In this document: piece after piece, positions 6,573 through 13,814 of the stretch
How positions within the stretch are numbered: position 1 is the first letter of the stretch
Layout: each line of letters opens with the position of its first letter
From: Lachnospiraceae bacterium
GTDB taxonomy: Bacteria > Bacillota_A > Clostridia > Lachnospirales > Lachnospiraceae
DNA: 17,274 nucleotides
Assembly: GCA_017632755.1 (NCBI GenBank)
Contig: JAGBQU010000223.1
Location: 1-17,274, forward strand
Reading direction: 5' to 3'
Position numbers and translations under genes: made by a program
The notes under the pieces: generated by a model
Told to the model about the DNA's origin: nothing
Database searches by the model: none
Seen by the model: only the letters and a program-made list of their open reading frames with translations

Positions 6573-7475
6573 ATGGATAACATGGACAGACATATGGAAG
6601 AAGTAATGCAGAAAGCGGAGGTGCTGATTGAGGCGCTTCCCTACATCCAGCAGTTTAACAGGCGTATCATTGTGGTAAAATACGGCGGCAGCGCCATGGC
6701 AAATGAGGAACTGCAAAAAAATGTGATCAAGGATGTCACCTTGCTCAAACTGGTCGGGTTTAAGCCGATCATCGTACATGGCGGAGGCAAGGAGATCAGC
6801 AGATGGGTCGGTAAGGTTGGCAAGGAGGCGCAGTTTGTGAACGGTCTGCGCGTCACCGACGAGGAGACGATGGAGATCGCTGAGATGGTTCTTTCCAAAG
6901 TGAACAAGAGACTTGTCACGATGGTGGAGGAGCTTGGCGTAAAGGCAATCGGAATCAGTGGCAAAGACGGCGGTCTGCTCAGAGTGGACAAGCGTTATGC
7001 GGACGGCAAGGATATCGGTTATGTTGGAGATATCCGAGAGGTGGATCCAACGCTTCTTTATGATCTTTTGGAGAAAGATTTTCTTCCGATCGTTGCGCCG
7101 ATCGGATTATCCGATGCCTTTGAGGGTTACAATATCAATGCCGACGATGCGGCATGTGCCATCGCAAAGGCAGTACATGCAGAAAAACTTGCTTTTTTGA
7201 CGGATATTGAAGGACTTTATCGTGATATCAACGATCGCTCGACTTTTATCTCACGGCTGTCTGCTTCGGAGGCGGATGAGCTGATCGCAAGTGGGATCAT
7301 CGGAGGTGGCATGCTTCCGAAACTCAACAACTGTACCGACGCGATCAAAAACGGTGTAAACCGCGTGCATATTCTGGATGGCAGGATTCCGCATTGTCTG
7401 CTTTTGGAGATCTTTACAAATCACGGTGTCGGCACGGCGATCGTTGCGGACAAGGATAAAGAAAGTATGCGCTAG
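6573..7475 (+). CDS. argB: Acetylglutamate kinase
   Basis: This protein of up to 300 residues phosphorylates N-acetylglutamate with ATP, the second step of arginine synthesis and usually the one inhibited by arginine. The amino-acid-kinase fold is clear: KYGGSAM (36-42), [11 protein letters not shown] (66-76), NGLRVTD (90-96), and [14 protein letters not shown] in the centre. The N-terminal stretch of about 30 residues before KYGGS forms a predicted helix ([17 protein letters not shown]). Such a helix is typical of arginine-sensitive hexameric kinases, so feedback inhibition is likely (inference). The start is uncertain among ATGs at 6573, 6582 and 6594. Only a weak GAGAAAG-type site (6562-6568) precedes the first, which I kept as the longest form. 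Confidence 0.96.
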   Translation: MDNMDRHMEEVMQKAEVLIEALPYIQQFNRRIIVVKYGGSAMANEELQKNVIKDVTLLKLVGFKPIIVHGGGKEISRWVGKVGKEAQFVNGLRVTDEETMEIAEMVLSKVNKRLVTMVEELGVKAIGISGKDGGLLRVDKRYADGKDIGYVGDIREVDPTLLYDLLEKDFLPIVAPIGLSDAFEGYNINADDAACAIAKAVHAEKLAFLTDIEGLYRDINDRSTFISRLSASEADELIASGIIGGGMLPKLNNCTDAIKNGVNRVHILDGRIPHCLLLEIFTNHGVGTAIVADKDKESMR

Positions 7476-7481
7476 GGGTGT

Positions 7482-7511
7482 TTGCGAAGGCTGCGCCCGG
7501 CAGTATATAAT
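7482..7511 (+). promoter_or_regulatory. Possible internal promoter before argD
   Basis: TTGCGA (7482-7487), an 18-base spacer and TATAAT (7506-7511) lie in the 69-base argB-argD gap. The -10 is perfect but spacing and -35 are imperfect. It could give argD and the downstream solute-binding gene extra transcription. Confidence 0.3.
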
Positions 7512-7530
7512 GTGAAAGCTCGTTTCAGGA

Positions 7531-7541
7531 AAGGAAGAAGG
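7531..7541 (+). promoter_or_regulatory. RBS deciding the argD start
   Basis: The purine run AAGGAAGAAGG ends 3 bases before ATG 7545 and 6 bases before ATG 7548. The upstream in-frame start at 7482 would add a basic 21-residue extension lacking family similarity and without a ribosome site. Confidence 0.5.
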
Positions 7542-7544
7542 CGT

Positions 7545-8735
7545 ATGATGAAAACATATATCGAGGAAGCGGAGAAGGCACTGCTTCACACCTATAATCG
7601 TTATCCGATCGTTTTCGATCATGGAGAAGGTGTTCATCTTTATGATCTAAGCGGTAAAAAGTATCTGGATTTTGTCTCAGGCATCGCTGTTTTTGCACTG
7701 GGATATGGGAACCGAAAATACAATGATGCGTTAAAGAGCCAGATCGACAAACTGATCCACACATCCAATTACTATTACAATGTGCCGGCGATCGAAGCGG
7801 CGAAAAAGCTTTTGAAGGTATCCGAAATGGATCGGGTCTTTTTTACAAATTCCGGTGCGGAGGCCATCGAGGGCGCGATCAAGACGGCTAGAAAATATGC
7901 CTATCAAAAAGACGGAAAGACGGATCATGAGATCATCGCAATGGAGCACTCCTTCCGCGGAAGGACCATGGGAGCGCTGTCTGTGACAGGCAATCCCAAA
8001 TACCGCGAGGCATTTGAGCCGATGATCGGGCATATCAAATTTGCAAAACTCAATGATATAGAGAGTGTAAAGGCACTTATCTCGGATAAGACCTGTGCGA
8101 TCCTTTTGGAAACTGTACAGGGTGAAGGCGGGATCATCAAGGCCGAGGAGGCGTTTTTAAAGGAGGTGCGCGCGCTCTGCGATGCGCGTGATATCCTGCT
8201 CATCCTTGACGAGATCCAGTGTGGCATGGGACGGACAGGCACCATGTTTGCATGGCAGCGCTACGGCGTGAAACCGGACGTGATGACGGTTGCCAAAGCG
8301 GTGGGCTGCGGTATCCCGGTCGGCGCTTTTTTGATGACCGAAAAAGTCGGCGCAAATTCGCTTGTCGCCGGCGATCACGGAACGACTTACGGCGGAAATC
8401 CCCTGGCAGGAAAGGCGATCGAGACCGTTCTTTCAATCTTTGAGGAGGAACAGATCGTTGCAAATGCCGCGAAAGTCGGAGCGTATCTTTCAAAGTGTCT
8501 GGATGAGCTGGCAGAGGAATGCCCGTCGGTGATCGAACATCGCGGGATCGGTCTGATGCAGGGACTGGTATTTGACAAGCCGGTTGCCGATATCATAAAC
8601 CGCGCGCTGGAGGAAGGCCTGGTTTTGATCAATGCCGGTGCCAATATCATTCGATTCCTTCCGCCTCTGATCATTACGGAGCAGCATGTGGACGAGATGA
8701 TCAAAATTATGAAAAAGTGTTTGGAGAATGTGTGA
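7545..8735 (+). CDS. argD: Acetylornithine aminotransferase
   Basis: This 396-residue PLP enzyme of class III converts N-acetylglutamate semialdehyde and glutamate to N-acetylornithine and 2-oxoglutarate. Visible features are TNSGAEAIEGAIKTARKY (101-118, cofactor phosphate site), HSFRGRTMGALSVTG (135-149), LLETVQGEGGI (187-197), LDEIQCGMGRTG (221-232) and the PLP lysine Lys251 in TVAKAVGCGIPVGAF. TTYGGNPLA follows as the second phosphate loop. The length matches ArgD (about 390-400). The chosen start is the first of two adjacent ATGs and puts YIEEAEKALLHTYNRYP at the N-terminus, as in homologues. The solute-binding protein gene follows after 3 bases. Confidence 0.96.
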   Translation: MMKTYIEEAEKALLHTYNRYPIVFDHGEGVHLYDLSGKKYLDFVSGIAVFALGYGNRKYNDALKSQIDKLIHTSNYYYNVPAIEAAKKLLKVSEMDRVFFTNSGAEAIEGAIKTARKYAYQKDGKTDHEIIAMEHSFRGRTMGALSVTGNPKYREAFEPMIGHIKFAKLNDIESVKALISDKTCAILLETVQGEGGIIKAEEAFLKEVRALCDARDILLILDEIQCGMGRTGTMFAWQRYGVKPDVMTVAKAVGCGIPVGAFLMTEKVGANSLVAGDHGTTYGGNPLAGKAIETVLSIFEEEQIVANAAKVGAYLSKCLDELAEECPSVIEHRGIGLMQGLVFDKPVADIINRALEEGLVLINAGANIIRFLPPLIITEQHVDEMIKIMKKCLENV

Positions 8736-8738
8736 TCG

Positions 8739-10232
8739 ATGAATGATAAAAGAAGAATCTTCTCGATAATGCTTGTGCTTCTCCTGCTGGCATTCTGTGT
8801 GTTTTTTGCAATGCGGGGATACGAGCAGGCGAAGGAAGTGCAGGTTGATGGGGATCACACACTCGTTGTGTGGTATGCGGATGAGGCAATGTCTAACTTT
8901 ATAAGCAGCGTTGCCCTTGATTACAGTAATCGTGGAGACATGAAGGTAAAACCCGTCCTTGTCTCCGCAGTGGATTATTTGGAGCATGTCAACGATGCAA
9001 GTGTCCGGGATGGAGAGGGCGAAGAGATGCCGGATCTGATCGTGATGACGAATGATAATCTGGAAAAGGCATATCTTGCCGGACTGGCAACCGAGATCGC
9101 GGACGGCGGGGTATGGGTCAACGAGGAGCATTATCCCAAAGCGGCTCTCTCGGCCGTGCGTTATCAGGATAAATATGTGGGATATCCGTTTTATTTTGAA
9201 ACCGCACTTTTATTGTACAACGAAACCTATATGCAGAAGCTTGCGCAGGATACCCTTGTGAGGGAGGTGCTGGCCGCCGACACGCAGGAGCTGTTAAAGG
9301 ATGGTGAGCCGGAGCTCGACAGCCTGCCGGACACAGCGGATCCGCAGGAGCAGGTCTCGGAGGAAGAGATCCTTAAGAAGATGGAGGATCTCATTCCCTC
9401 TACCATTGATGACATCCTTTCCTTTGCCGGTGAGTACGATGCGCCTGAGGAGGTTGAGGCGGTATTTAAGTGGGATGTCTCCGACATTTTCTACAATTAT
9501 TTTATGGTCGGCAACTACATGGATGTGGGATCGGATTCCGGTGATGTTCCGGAGCAGATCGATATCTACAACGAGGATACCATAGCCTGTCTGCGGGTGT
9601 ATCAAGGCCTGAATCAGTTCTTTTCGATCGATTCCAAGGAGGCTACCTACGATTCCATTCTGCAGGAGTTTATGGAGGGGAAGACGGTATTTACCGTTGC
9701 GACCACGGATGCGATCAGCAAGTTGGAGCGCGCGAAGGAAGAGGGGAAATTCCCCTATGACTATGGCGTGACAACCCTTCCGGATGTCAGTGAAACTTAT
9801 CGGTCCAGAACCCTTTCCGTGACGGATGCGGTTGTCGTGAACGGCTACTCGGACAAGAAAGCGGCAGCAAACGATTTTGCAAAGTATCTCGCCTATGATG
9901 CTGCAGGAGAATTGTACGGGCGGACAGATAAGATCGCTTCGAGAAAAGATGTGGAATATAAAAACGAAAGCATTCATGCGGCGCTTCGGGAGTACGAGAA
10001 TTCGGTGCCGCTTCCCAAGATGCTTGAGACAAGCAATTTCTGGGTGCAGCTGGAAATCTGCTTCACCGATATATGGAACGGCGCCGATGTGAACACTTCC
10101 CTCAGACAGCTGTCGGAACAGATCAAGACACAGGTGAGCGGTATGCCGTATACGGAGGAGGAGATCCCGGATCCGGTCTCCCCGGAGGAAGAGATCCCGG
10201 AAGAGGAAGACGCAGCGTCAGAAAATGAATAG
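8739..10232 (+). CDS. Orphan MalE-like extracellular solute-binding protein
   Basis: This 497-residue protein has one N-terminal hydrophobic segment (residues 7-24) after a basic start. It is followed by a periplasmic-binding fold of the family 1/8 type: TLVVWYADEA (41-50), MPDLIVMTNDNLEKAYLAGL (97-116) and YVGYPFYFETALLLYNE (146-162), the typical hinge-side motif. Such proteins catch sugars or related solutes for ABC importers. Cys20 is preceded by LLAF, which is not a good lipobox, so it is probably membrane-anchored or cleaved rather than lipidated. Unusual features are an acidic insert at about 180-215 and a strongly acidic C-terminal tail (residues 468-497) with a repeated EEEIP. No ABC permease or ATPase gene is in the window. 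The ATG is 3 bases after argD, so it is likely read with the arginine operon. The ligand is unknown. Confidence 0.82.
   Translation: MNDKRRIFSIMLVLLLLAFCVFFAMRGYEQAKEVQVDGDHTLVVWYADEAMSNFISSVALDYSNRGDMKVKPVLVSAVDYLEHVNDASVRDGEGEEMPDLIVMTNDNLEKAYLAGLATEIADGGVWVNEEHYPKAALSAVRYQDKYVGYPFYFETALLLYNETYMQKLAQDTLVREVLAADTQELLKDGEPELDSLPDTADPQEQVSEEEILKKMEDLIPSTIDDILSFAGEYDAPEEVEAVFKWDVSDIFYNYFMVGNYMDVGSDSGDVPEQIDIYNEDTIACLRVYQGLNQFFSIDSKEATYDSILQEFMEGKTVFTVATTDAISKLERAKEEGKFPYDYGVTTLPDVSETYRSRTLSVTDAVVVNGYSDKKAAANDFAKYLAYDAAGELYGRTDKIASRKDVEYKNESIHAALREYENSVPLPKMLETSNFWVQLEICFTDIWNGADVNTSLRQLSEQIKTQVSGMPYTEEEIPDPVSPEEEIPEEEDAASENE
10153..10201 (+). repeat. Imperfect 19-base direct repeat in the 3' end of the solute-binding gene
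   Basis: CGGAGGAGGAGATCCCGGA (10153-10171) and CGGAGGAAGAGATCCCGGA (10183-10201) match at 18 of 19 bases with a 30-base period. They encode the two EEEIP units of the acidic tail, suggesting tail growth by tandem duplication. Confidence 0.75.
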
Positions 10233-10235
10233 AAT

Positions 10236-10297
10236 AAAAAGCCGGCCGGCGGCACATACTCCTATACAAAGAGGAGGTGCCATATGGCCGGTTTTTT
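10236..10297 (+). terminator. Long hairpin with T-run overlapping the start of the DMT gene
   Basis: The whole gap between the solute-binding gene and the DMT gene can fold on itself. A(10236-10240) pairs with T(10293-10297). GCCGGCC (10241-10247) pairs with GGCCGGT (10286-10292, one G-T wobble). GGCAC (10251-10255) pairs with GTGCC (10277-10281). CTCCT (10259-10263) pairs with AGGAG (10272-10276) around an 8-base loop. The GC stem followed by six T has intrinsic-terminator form. Its 3' half contains the ribosome binding site and start codon of the next gene, and the T-run is codons 3-5 (Gly-Phe-Leu). It could act as a terminator, a translation block, or both. Confidence 0.6.
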
Positions 10298-10715
10298 GAT
10301 CGCACTCCTATCGGGTGCGCTGATGAGTATACAGGGAGTCTTTAACACAGAGGTTACAAAGCATTCATCGCTGTGGCTCGCAAGCGGTTTTGTACAGCTG
10401 ACGGCTTTTTTTGTATGTGCTTTTGCATGGATGCTCTATGACAGGACGAGCGTCACCCAGCTGTTTAAGATCGAACCGAAGTACATGTTGCTCGGCGGGG
10501 TGATCGGTGCATTCATCACATTGACCGTCATTCGGAGTATCGGTATGCTTGGTCCGGCAAGGGCTGTCATGCTGATCGTTGTTTCCCAGCTGATCGTTGC
10601 ATATCTGATAGAGCTGTTCGGACTCTTTGGTGTGGAAAAGCAGACCTTTGACTGGAGAAAGGCGCTGGGAATGGCAGTTGCGATCCTCGGGATCATTCTC
10701 TTTAAGTGGAAGTGA
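10284..10715 (+). CDS. DMT-superfamily (DUF606/YdcZ-type) membrane protein
   Basis: This 143-residue integral membrane protein has about five hydrophobic segments (residues 2-19, 31-51, 66-86, 92-113, 126-141). The start MAGFLIALLSGALMSIQGVF, GGVIGAF and a late GMAVAILGIILFKWK fit the DUF606/YdcZ half-size members of the drug/metabolite transporter superfamily, which would need to dimerise to form a full transporter. The substrate is unknown. GAGGAGG (10271-10277) lies 6 bases before the ATG, a strong site, but it is buried in the hairpin described at 10236-10297. It could belong to the upstream transcript by read-through or be expressed alone. Confidence 0.85.
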   Translation: MAGFLIALLSGALMSIQGVFNTEVTKHSSLWLASGFVQLTAFFVCAFAWMLYDRTSVTQLFKIEPKYMLLGGVIGAFITLTVIRSIGMLGPARAVMLIVVSQLIVAYLIELFGLFGVEKQTFDWRKALGMAVAILGIILFKWK

Positions 10716-10737
10716 GCCCCCTGCGGTCATCCGGGGC
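10716..10737 (+). terminator. GC hairpin after the DMT gene, weak terminator candidate
   Basis: GCCCC (10716-10720) directly after the stop pairs with GGGGC (10733-10737) over a 12-base loop. No clean T-run follows (AAACATTTCCTTT), so termination here is doubtful. Confidence 0.25.
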
Positions 10738-10768
10738 AAACATTTCCTTTAAAAAATGAAAATCCCAC

Positions 10769-10797
10769 TTGCGGCTCGTCATGATTTGGCATACAAT
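10769..10797 (+). promoter_or_regulatory. Candidate promoter of the comEA-to-comEC gene run
   Basis: TTGCGG (10769-10774), a 17-base spacer and TACAAT (10792-10797) lie 48 bases before the comEA-like start codon. The -10 has five of six consensus bases and the -35 only three. No better pair was found in the 129-base gap. Confidence 0.4.
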
Positions 10798-10831
10798 AAG
10801 AACACGATTGACTGATAGGGCTCTGTATGAT

Positions 10832-10837
10832 AAGGAG
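10832..10837 (+). promoter_or_regulatory. RBS deciding the comEA-like start
   Basis: AAGGAG lies 7 bases before the ATG at 10845. The in-frame ATG at 10827 precedes it and cannot use it. Confidence 0.65.
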
Positions 10838-10844
10838 CCATAAG

Positions 10845-11615
10845 ATGAAAGAACAAAAAAAATACAGACAGATACTGTTTTTGGCAGGTGCGATCGCAGT
10901 TTTGATGAGCGGATGTATGGGCAAGCCTGCGCAGATCCTTCTGGAGGATGCAAAGTCGACCGATGCGACAAATGCGACAACGCCGATTACCGCAAGCGAT
11001 CCGTCGCCGGAGACAGAACGCATGCCGTCAGGTTCGGCCGGCATGTCGCCGGATCAGGCAGATATGTCACAGGAGGCAGCGGATGGCTTGCAGGATGCTG
11101 CGGATCTGCAACGGAGCGCGGAGCAGGAGGATGCACAAACCTGCTATGTCTATGTGTGTGGGGCTGTCCTGTCCCCCGGGGTATATGCGGTGGATACCGG
11201 AATGCGGTTGTGCGATGTCCTTGCCTATGCGGGTGGACTGTGTGAAGATGCCGAGGAGACGAGCTTTAATCAGGCTACGCCGGTATATGATGGGATGATG
11301 TTGATCGTTCCGACTGCACAGGAGTGGGCAGAGGGCGTGTATGTCACGGGTGAGCAGGGGCTTCCGGTGCGCGCAAATGGCAGCTGGAGTGATGACGAAC
11401 GGGAAGAAGCATCTTCGGAAGTCGGACTGCTGGATATCAACCGGGCTACCGCGGAGCAGCTTTGTACCCTGCCGGGAGTGGGTGTGGTCAAGGCGGAGAG
11501 TATCATTACATACAGGCAGGAACACGGCGCCTTTCGAAGCATTGAGGAAATCACCCATGTGGCGGGCATCAAGGGTGCGGTATATGAAAAGATCAAAAAT
11601 AAAATAAGAGTATAG
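10845..11615 (+). CDS. comEA: ComEA-like DNA-binding lipoprotein (SLBB + helix-hairpin-helix)
   Basis: This 256-residue protein fits the competence DNA receptor ComEA, which binds double-stranded DNA outside the membrane and passes it to ComEC. It starts with a lipoprotein signal (ILFLAGAIAVLMSGC, Cys24) rather than the plain membrane anchor of Bacillus ComEA. A low-complexity Ala/Ser/Asp/Met-rich linker (31-98) follows. Next comes an SLBB domain (about 99-157; YVYVCGAVLSPGVYAVDTGM) and a C-terminal helix-hairpin-helix pair (194-256; LLDINRATAEQLCTLPGVG, then ITHVAGIKG). The last unit is the textbook ComEA DNA-binding fold. It heads a run ending in comEC, with a two-component pair and a GerMN lipoprotein in between. 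The lipobox has Met at -3, so lipidation is likely but not certain. Confidence 0.88.
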   Translation: MKEQKKYRQILFLAGAIAVLMSGCMGKPAQILLEDAKSTDATNATTPITASDPSPETERMPSGSAGMSPDQADMSQEAADGLQDAADLQRSAEQEDAQTCYVYVCGAVLSPGVYAVDTGMRLCDVLAYAGGLCEDAEETSFNQATPVYDGMMLIVPTAQEWAEGVYVTGEQGLPVRANGSWSDDEREEASSEVGLLDINRATAEQLCTLPGVGVVKAESIITYRQEHGAFRSIEEITHVAGIKGAVYEKIKNKIRV

Positions 11616-11627
11616 CGGAGATGGCAG

Positions 11628-12317
11628 ATGGCAAAAAGGATTTTGGTAGTGGACGATGAAAAACTGATCGTGAAAGGGATCCGGTTCAGTTTAGAACAGG
11701 ATGGAATGGAAGTGGAGTGTGCCTACGACGGAGAGGAAGCTTTGAGCATGGCGAGAGAAAAGGAGTTTGATCTTGTGCTTCTTGACCTGATGCTCCCGAA
11801 GATGTCAGGAATGGAAGTCTGTCAGCAGATACGTGAATTCTCCAATGTTCCGATAGTGATGTTGACCGCTAAGAACGATGATATGGATAAGATCATGGGA
11901 CTGGAGTACGGCGCGGATGATTATATCACCAAACCGTTCAACATTCTGGAAGTAAAGGCGCGGATCAAGGCGATCATGCGCAGAACCGGACAAAAAGCTG
12001 CCAAACAGGAAAAAGATACCGTCATCGAGGTGGGAGATCTTCGTCTGGACAGAGACGGAAGACGTGTTTTTATCTCGGGACGCGAGATCAATCTGACCGC
12101 AAAAGAGTTTGATGTTTTAGAACTTCTGGTGCTTAATCCGAACAAGGTTTACAGCCGTGACAAGCTGCTGGAGCTTGTCTGGGGATCGGATTATCCGGGG
12201 GATGCACGCACGGTTGATGTGCATATACGAAGACTCCGGGAAAAGATTGAGAGCAGTCCGAGCGATCCCAAGTATGTTCATACAAAATGGGGCGTCGGTT
12301 ATTATTTTAAAGATTGA
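11628..12317 (+). CDS. OmpR/PhoB-family response regulator
   Basis: This 229-residue regulator has a complete receiver (Asp9, Asp10, phospho-acceptor Asp53 in VLLDLMLP, Thr80, Lys102 in YITKPF) and a winged-helix DNA-binding domain (about 130-229; INLTAKEFDVLELL, TVDVHIRRLREKIE, GVGYYF). All phosphorylation residues are intact. It starts 12 bases after the ComEA-like gene with GCGGAG (11615-11620) as ribosome site. The sensor kinase gene begins 11 bases after its stop, so the two are almost certainly partners. The closest well-known types are PhoB and WalR. Target genes are unknown, but the surroundings suggest cell-envelope or DNA-uptake functions (inference). Confidence 0.93.
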   Translation: MAKRILVVDDEKLIVKGIRFSLEQDGMEVECAYDGEEALSMAREKEFDLVLLDLMLPKMSGMEVCQQIREFSNVPIVMLTAKNDDMDKIMGLEYGADDYITKPFNILEVKARIKAIMRRTGQKAAKQEKDTVIEVGDLRLDRDGRRVFISGREINLTAKEFDVLELLVLNPNKVYSRDKLLELVWGSDYPGDARTVDVHIRRLREKIESSPSDPKYVHTKWGVGYYFKD

Positions 12318-12320
12318 GGT
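12316..12320 (+). promoter_or_regulatory. RBS deciding the sensor kinase start
   Basis: GAGGT, overlapping the last base of the regulator stop region, lies 8 bases before ATG 12329. The alternative TTG at 12314 would overlap the regulator gene by 4 bases. Confidence 0.5.
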
Positions 12321-12328
12321 TCCGCTCT

Positions 12329-13804
12329 ATGATTACTAATATTCGAAACAGATTCGGTATCATATTCAGAAGTCTGAAGTTTCGGATTTTCTGCATCATT
12401 TTGCTGGTGGGATTTATCCCCAGCATGATTCTGCACTATGGCATTTTGCAAAATTACGAGCAACGTGCCATAAGTGTCAAGACCTCGGAGGTACAGACAC
12501 AGTTCAAGATCCTGGCAAATCACCTGCTTACATACAACTATCTGAGCGACACCTCATCAGAGGTCATCAACGCGGAGCTGGAGCAGCTTTCCAATCTGTA
12601 TGACGGCCGCGTACTCATCGTGGATCAGAATTTTAATATTGTGAAAGATACCTATGGAATATCCGAAGGAAAGACCATCATCTCGGAGGAAGTCATCCGT
12701 TCCTTCAAGGGGGAGGACATCGTCAATTACGATGATAAGGATTTTTTCCTTGAGCTGGTCACTCCCATATGGGCGACCGTTACGAGTCAGACTGTGGAAG
12801 AGGATGATACGGAAGCCGCTTCCGTTGTAAAGGGAGTTCTTTTGACCAGTGTGGCAACGGACAGCATCCAGAATAATGTAGAGATGCTCAGCGACAGAGC
12901 GACGATCTTGCAGAGTATCATGGGGATTGCTCTGATCGGGATCGCGTGGGGACTGTCCCATTTGCTGGTCGCGCCGTTTGAAAAAGTTACCGCGGCGATC
13001 AGTGAGGTCAAGGCGGGATTCTATACCGAGCGAGTGGTTGTCAGGGATTATCTGGAGACGCAGCATATCATTGAAGCTTTCAATGAGCTTCTGGGCAGAA
13101 TGAAGATTCTGGACGATTCCAGGCAGGAGTTTGTGTCAAATGTCTCACATGAGCTGAAGACACCGATCACTTCGATGAAGGTTTTGGCGGATTCTCTGAT
13201 CGCGCAGGGAGATGTTCCCGTGGAGCTGTATGAGGAGTTTATGACGGACATTGCCGCTGAGATCGACCGGGAGGACAAGATCATCAACGATCTGCTCTCT
13301 TTGGTGAAGCTTGATAAGACGGCGGGTGAACTGAATATCGAATCCGTGGACATCAACGCATTGCTGGAATTGATTTTAAAGCGCCTGCGTCCGATCGCAA
13401 AGCTGAGGGATATCGATGTGATCTTTGAGAGCACAAGAGAAGTGACCGCGGAAGTAGATGAGGTGAAGCTGACGCTTGCGATTTCCAATCTGGTGGAGAA
13501 TGCCATCAAGTACAATAACGAACATGGATATGTCAAGGTCTCACTGGATGCGGATCATCAGTTTTTTGTGATCGAGGTAGAAGATAACGGATTGGGGATA
13601 CCGCAGGAATCCGTGGAACATATTTTTGAGCGATTCTACAGGGTGGATAAATCACACTCGAGAGAGATCGGAGGTACGGGACTCGGTCTTGCCATCACCA
13701 GAAGCGCGATCCTGATGCACAGAGGTTCCATTAAGGTTGAAAGTGAGCTCGGTGAAGGGACAACCTTCATTGTCAAGGTGCCTCTGACATATATTGTGAA
13801 ATGA
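12329..13804 (+). CDS. Sensor histidine kinase with extracytoplasmic sensing domain
   Basis: This 491-residue kinase has a first membrane helix (about 19-40) and an extracytoplasmic domain of about 150 residues (41-190) whose LYDGRVLIVDQNFNIVKDT segment is typical of single-Cache/PAS-like sensors. A second membrane helix (about 193-214) and a HAMP-like linker follow. Next are a dimerisation helix with the phosphorylated His274 (FVSNVSHELKTPITSMK) and an ATPase domain (NLVENAIKYN, DNGLGIP, FERFYRVDKSHS, GGTGLGLAI). All catalytic boxes look complete. It lacks the extra cytoplasmic PAS domain found in WalK. It pairs with the regulator just upstream, and the GerMN lipoprotein follows after 10 bases. 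The signal is unknown. Confidence 0.93.
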   Translation: MITNIRNRFGIIFRSLKFRIFCIILLVGFIPSMILHYGILQNYEQRAISVKTSEVQTQFKILANHLLTYNYLSDTSSEVINAELEQLSNLYDGRVLIVDQNFNIVKDTYGISEGKTIISEEVIRSFKGEDIVNYDDKDFFLELVTPIWATVTSQTVEEDDTEAASVVKGVLLTSVATDSIQNNVEMLSDRATILQSIMGIALIGIAWGLSHLLVAPFEKVTAAISEVKAGFYTERVVVRDYLETQHIIEAFNELLGRMKILDDSRQEFVSNVSHELKTPITSMKVLADSLIAQGDVPVELYEEFMTDIAAEIDREDKIINDLLSLVKLDKTAGELNIESVDINALLELILKRLRPIAKLRDIDVIFESTREVTAEVDEVKLTLAISNLVENAIKYNNEHGYVKVSLDADHQFFVIEVEDNGLGIPQESVEHIFERFYRVDKSHSREIGGTGLGLAITRSAILMHRGSIKVESELGEGTTFIVKVPLTYIVK

Positions 13805-13814
13805 GAGACTGGAT

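Noticed and set aside
9294..9977. 227-codon frame antisense to the solute-binding gene
   Set aside because: Composition and lack of start signals indicate an antisense shadow.
10808..10831. TTGACT and TATGAT as a comEA promoter
   Set aside because: The two boxes are only 12 bases apart, too close for sigma-A. The pair at 10769/10792 has proper spacing.
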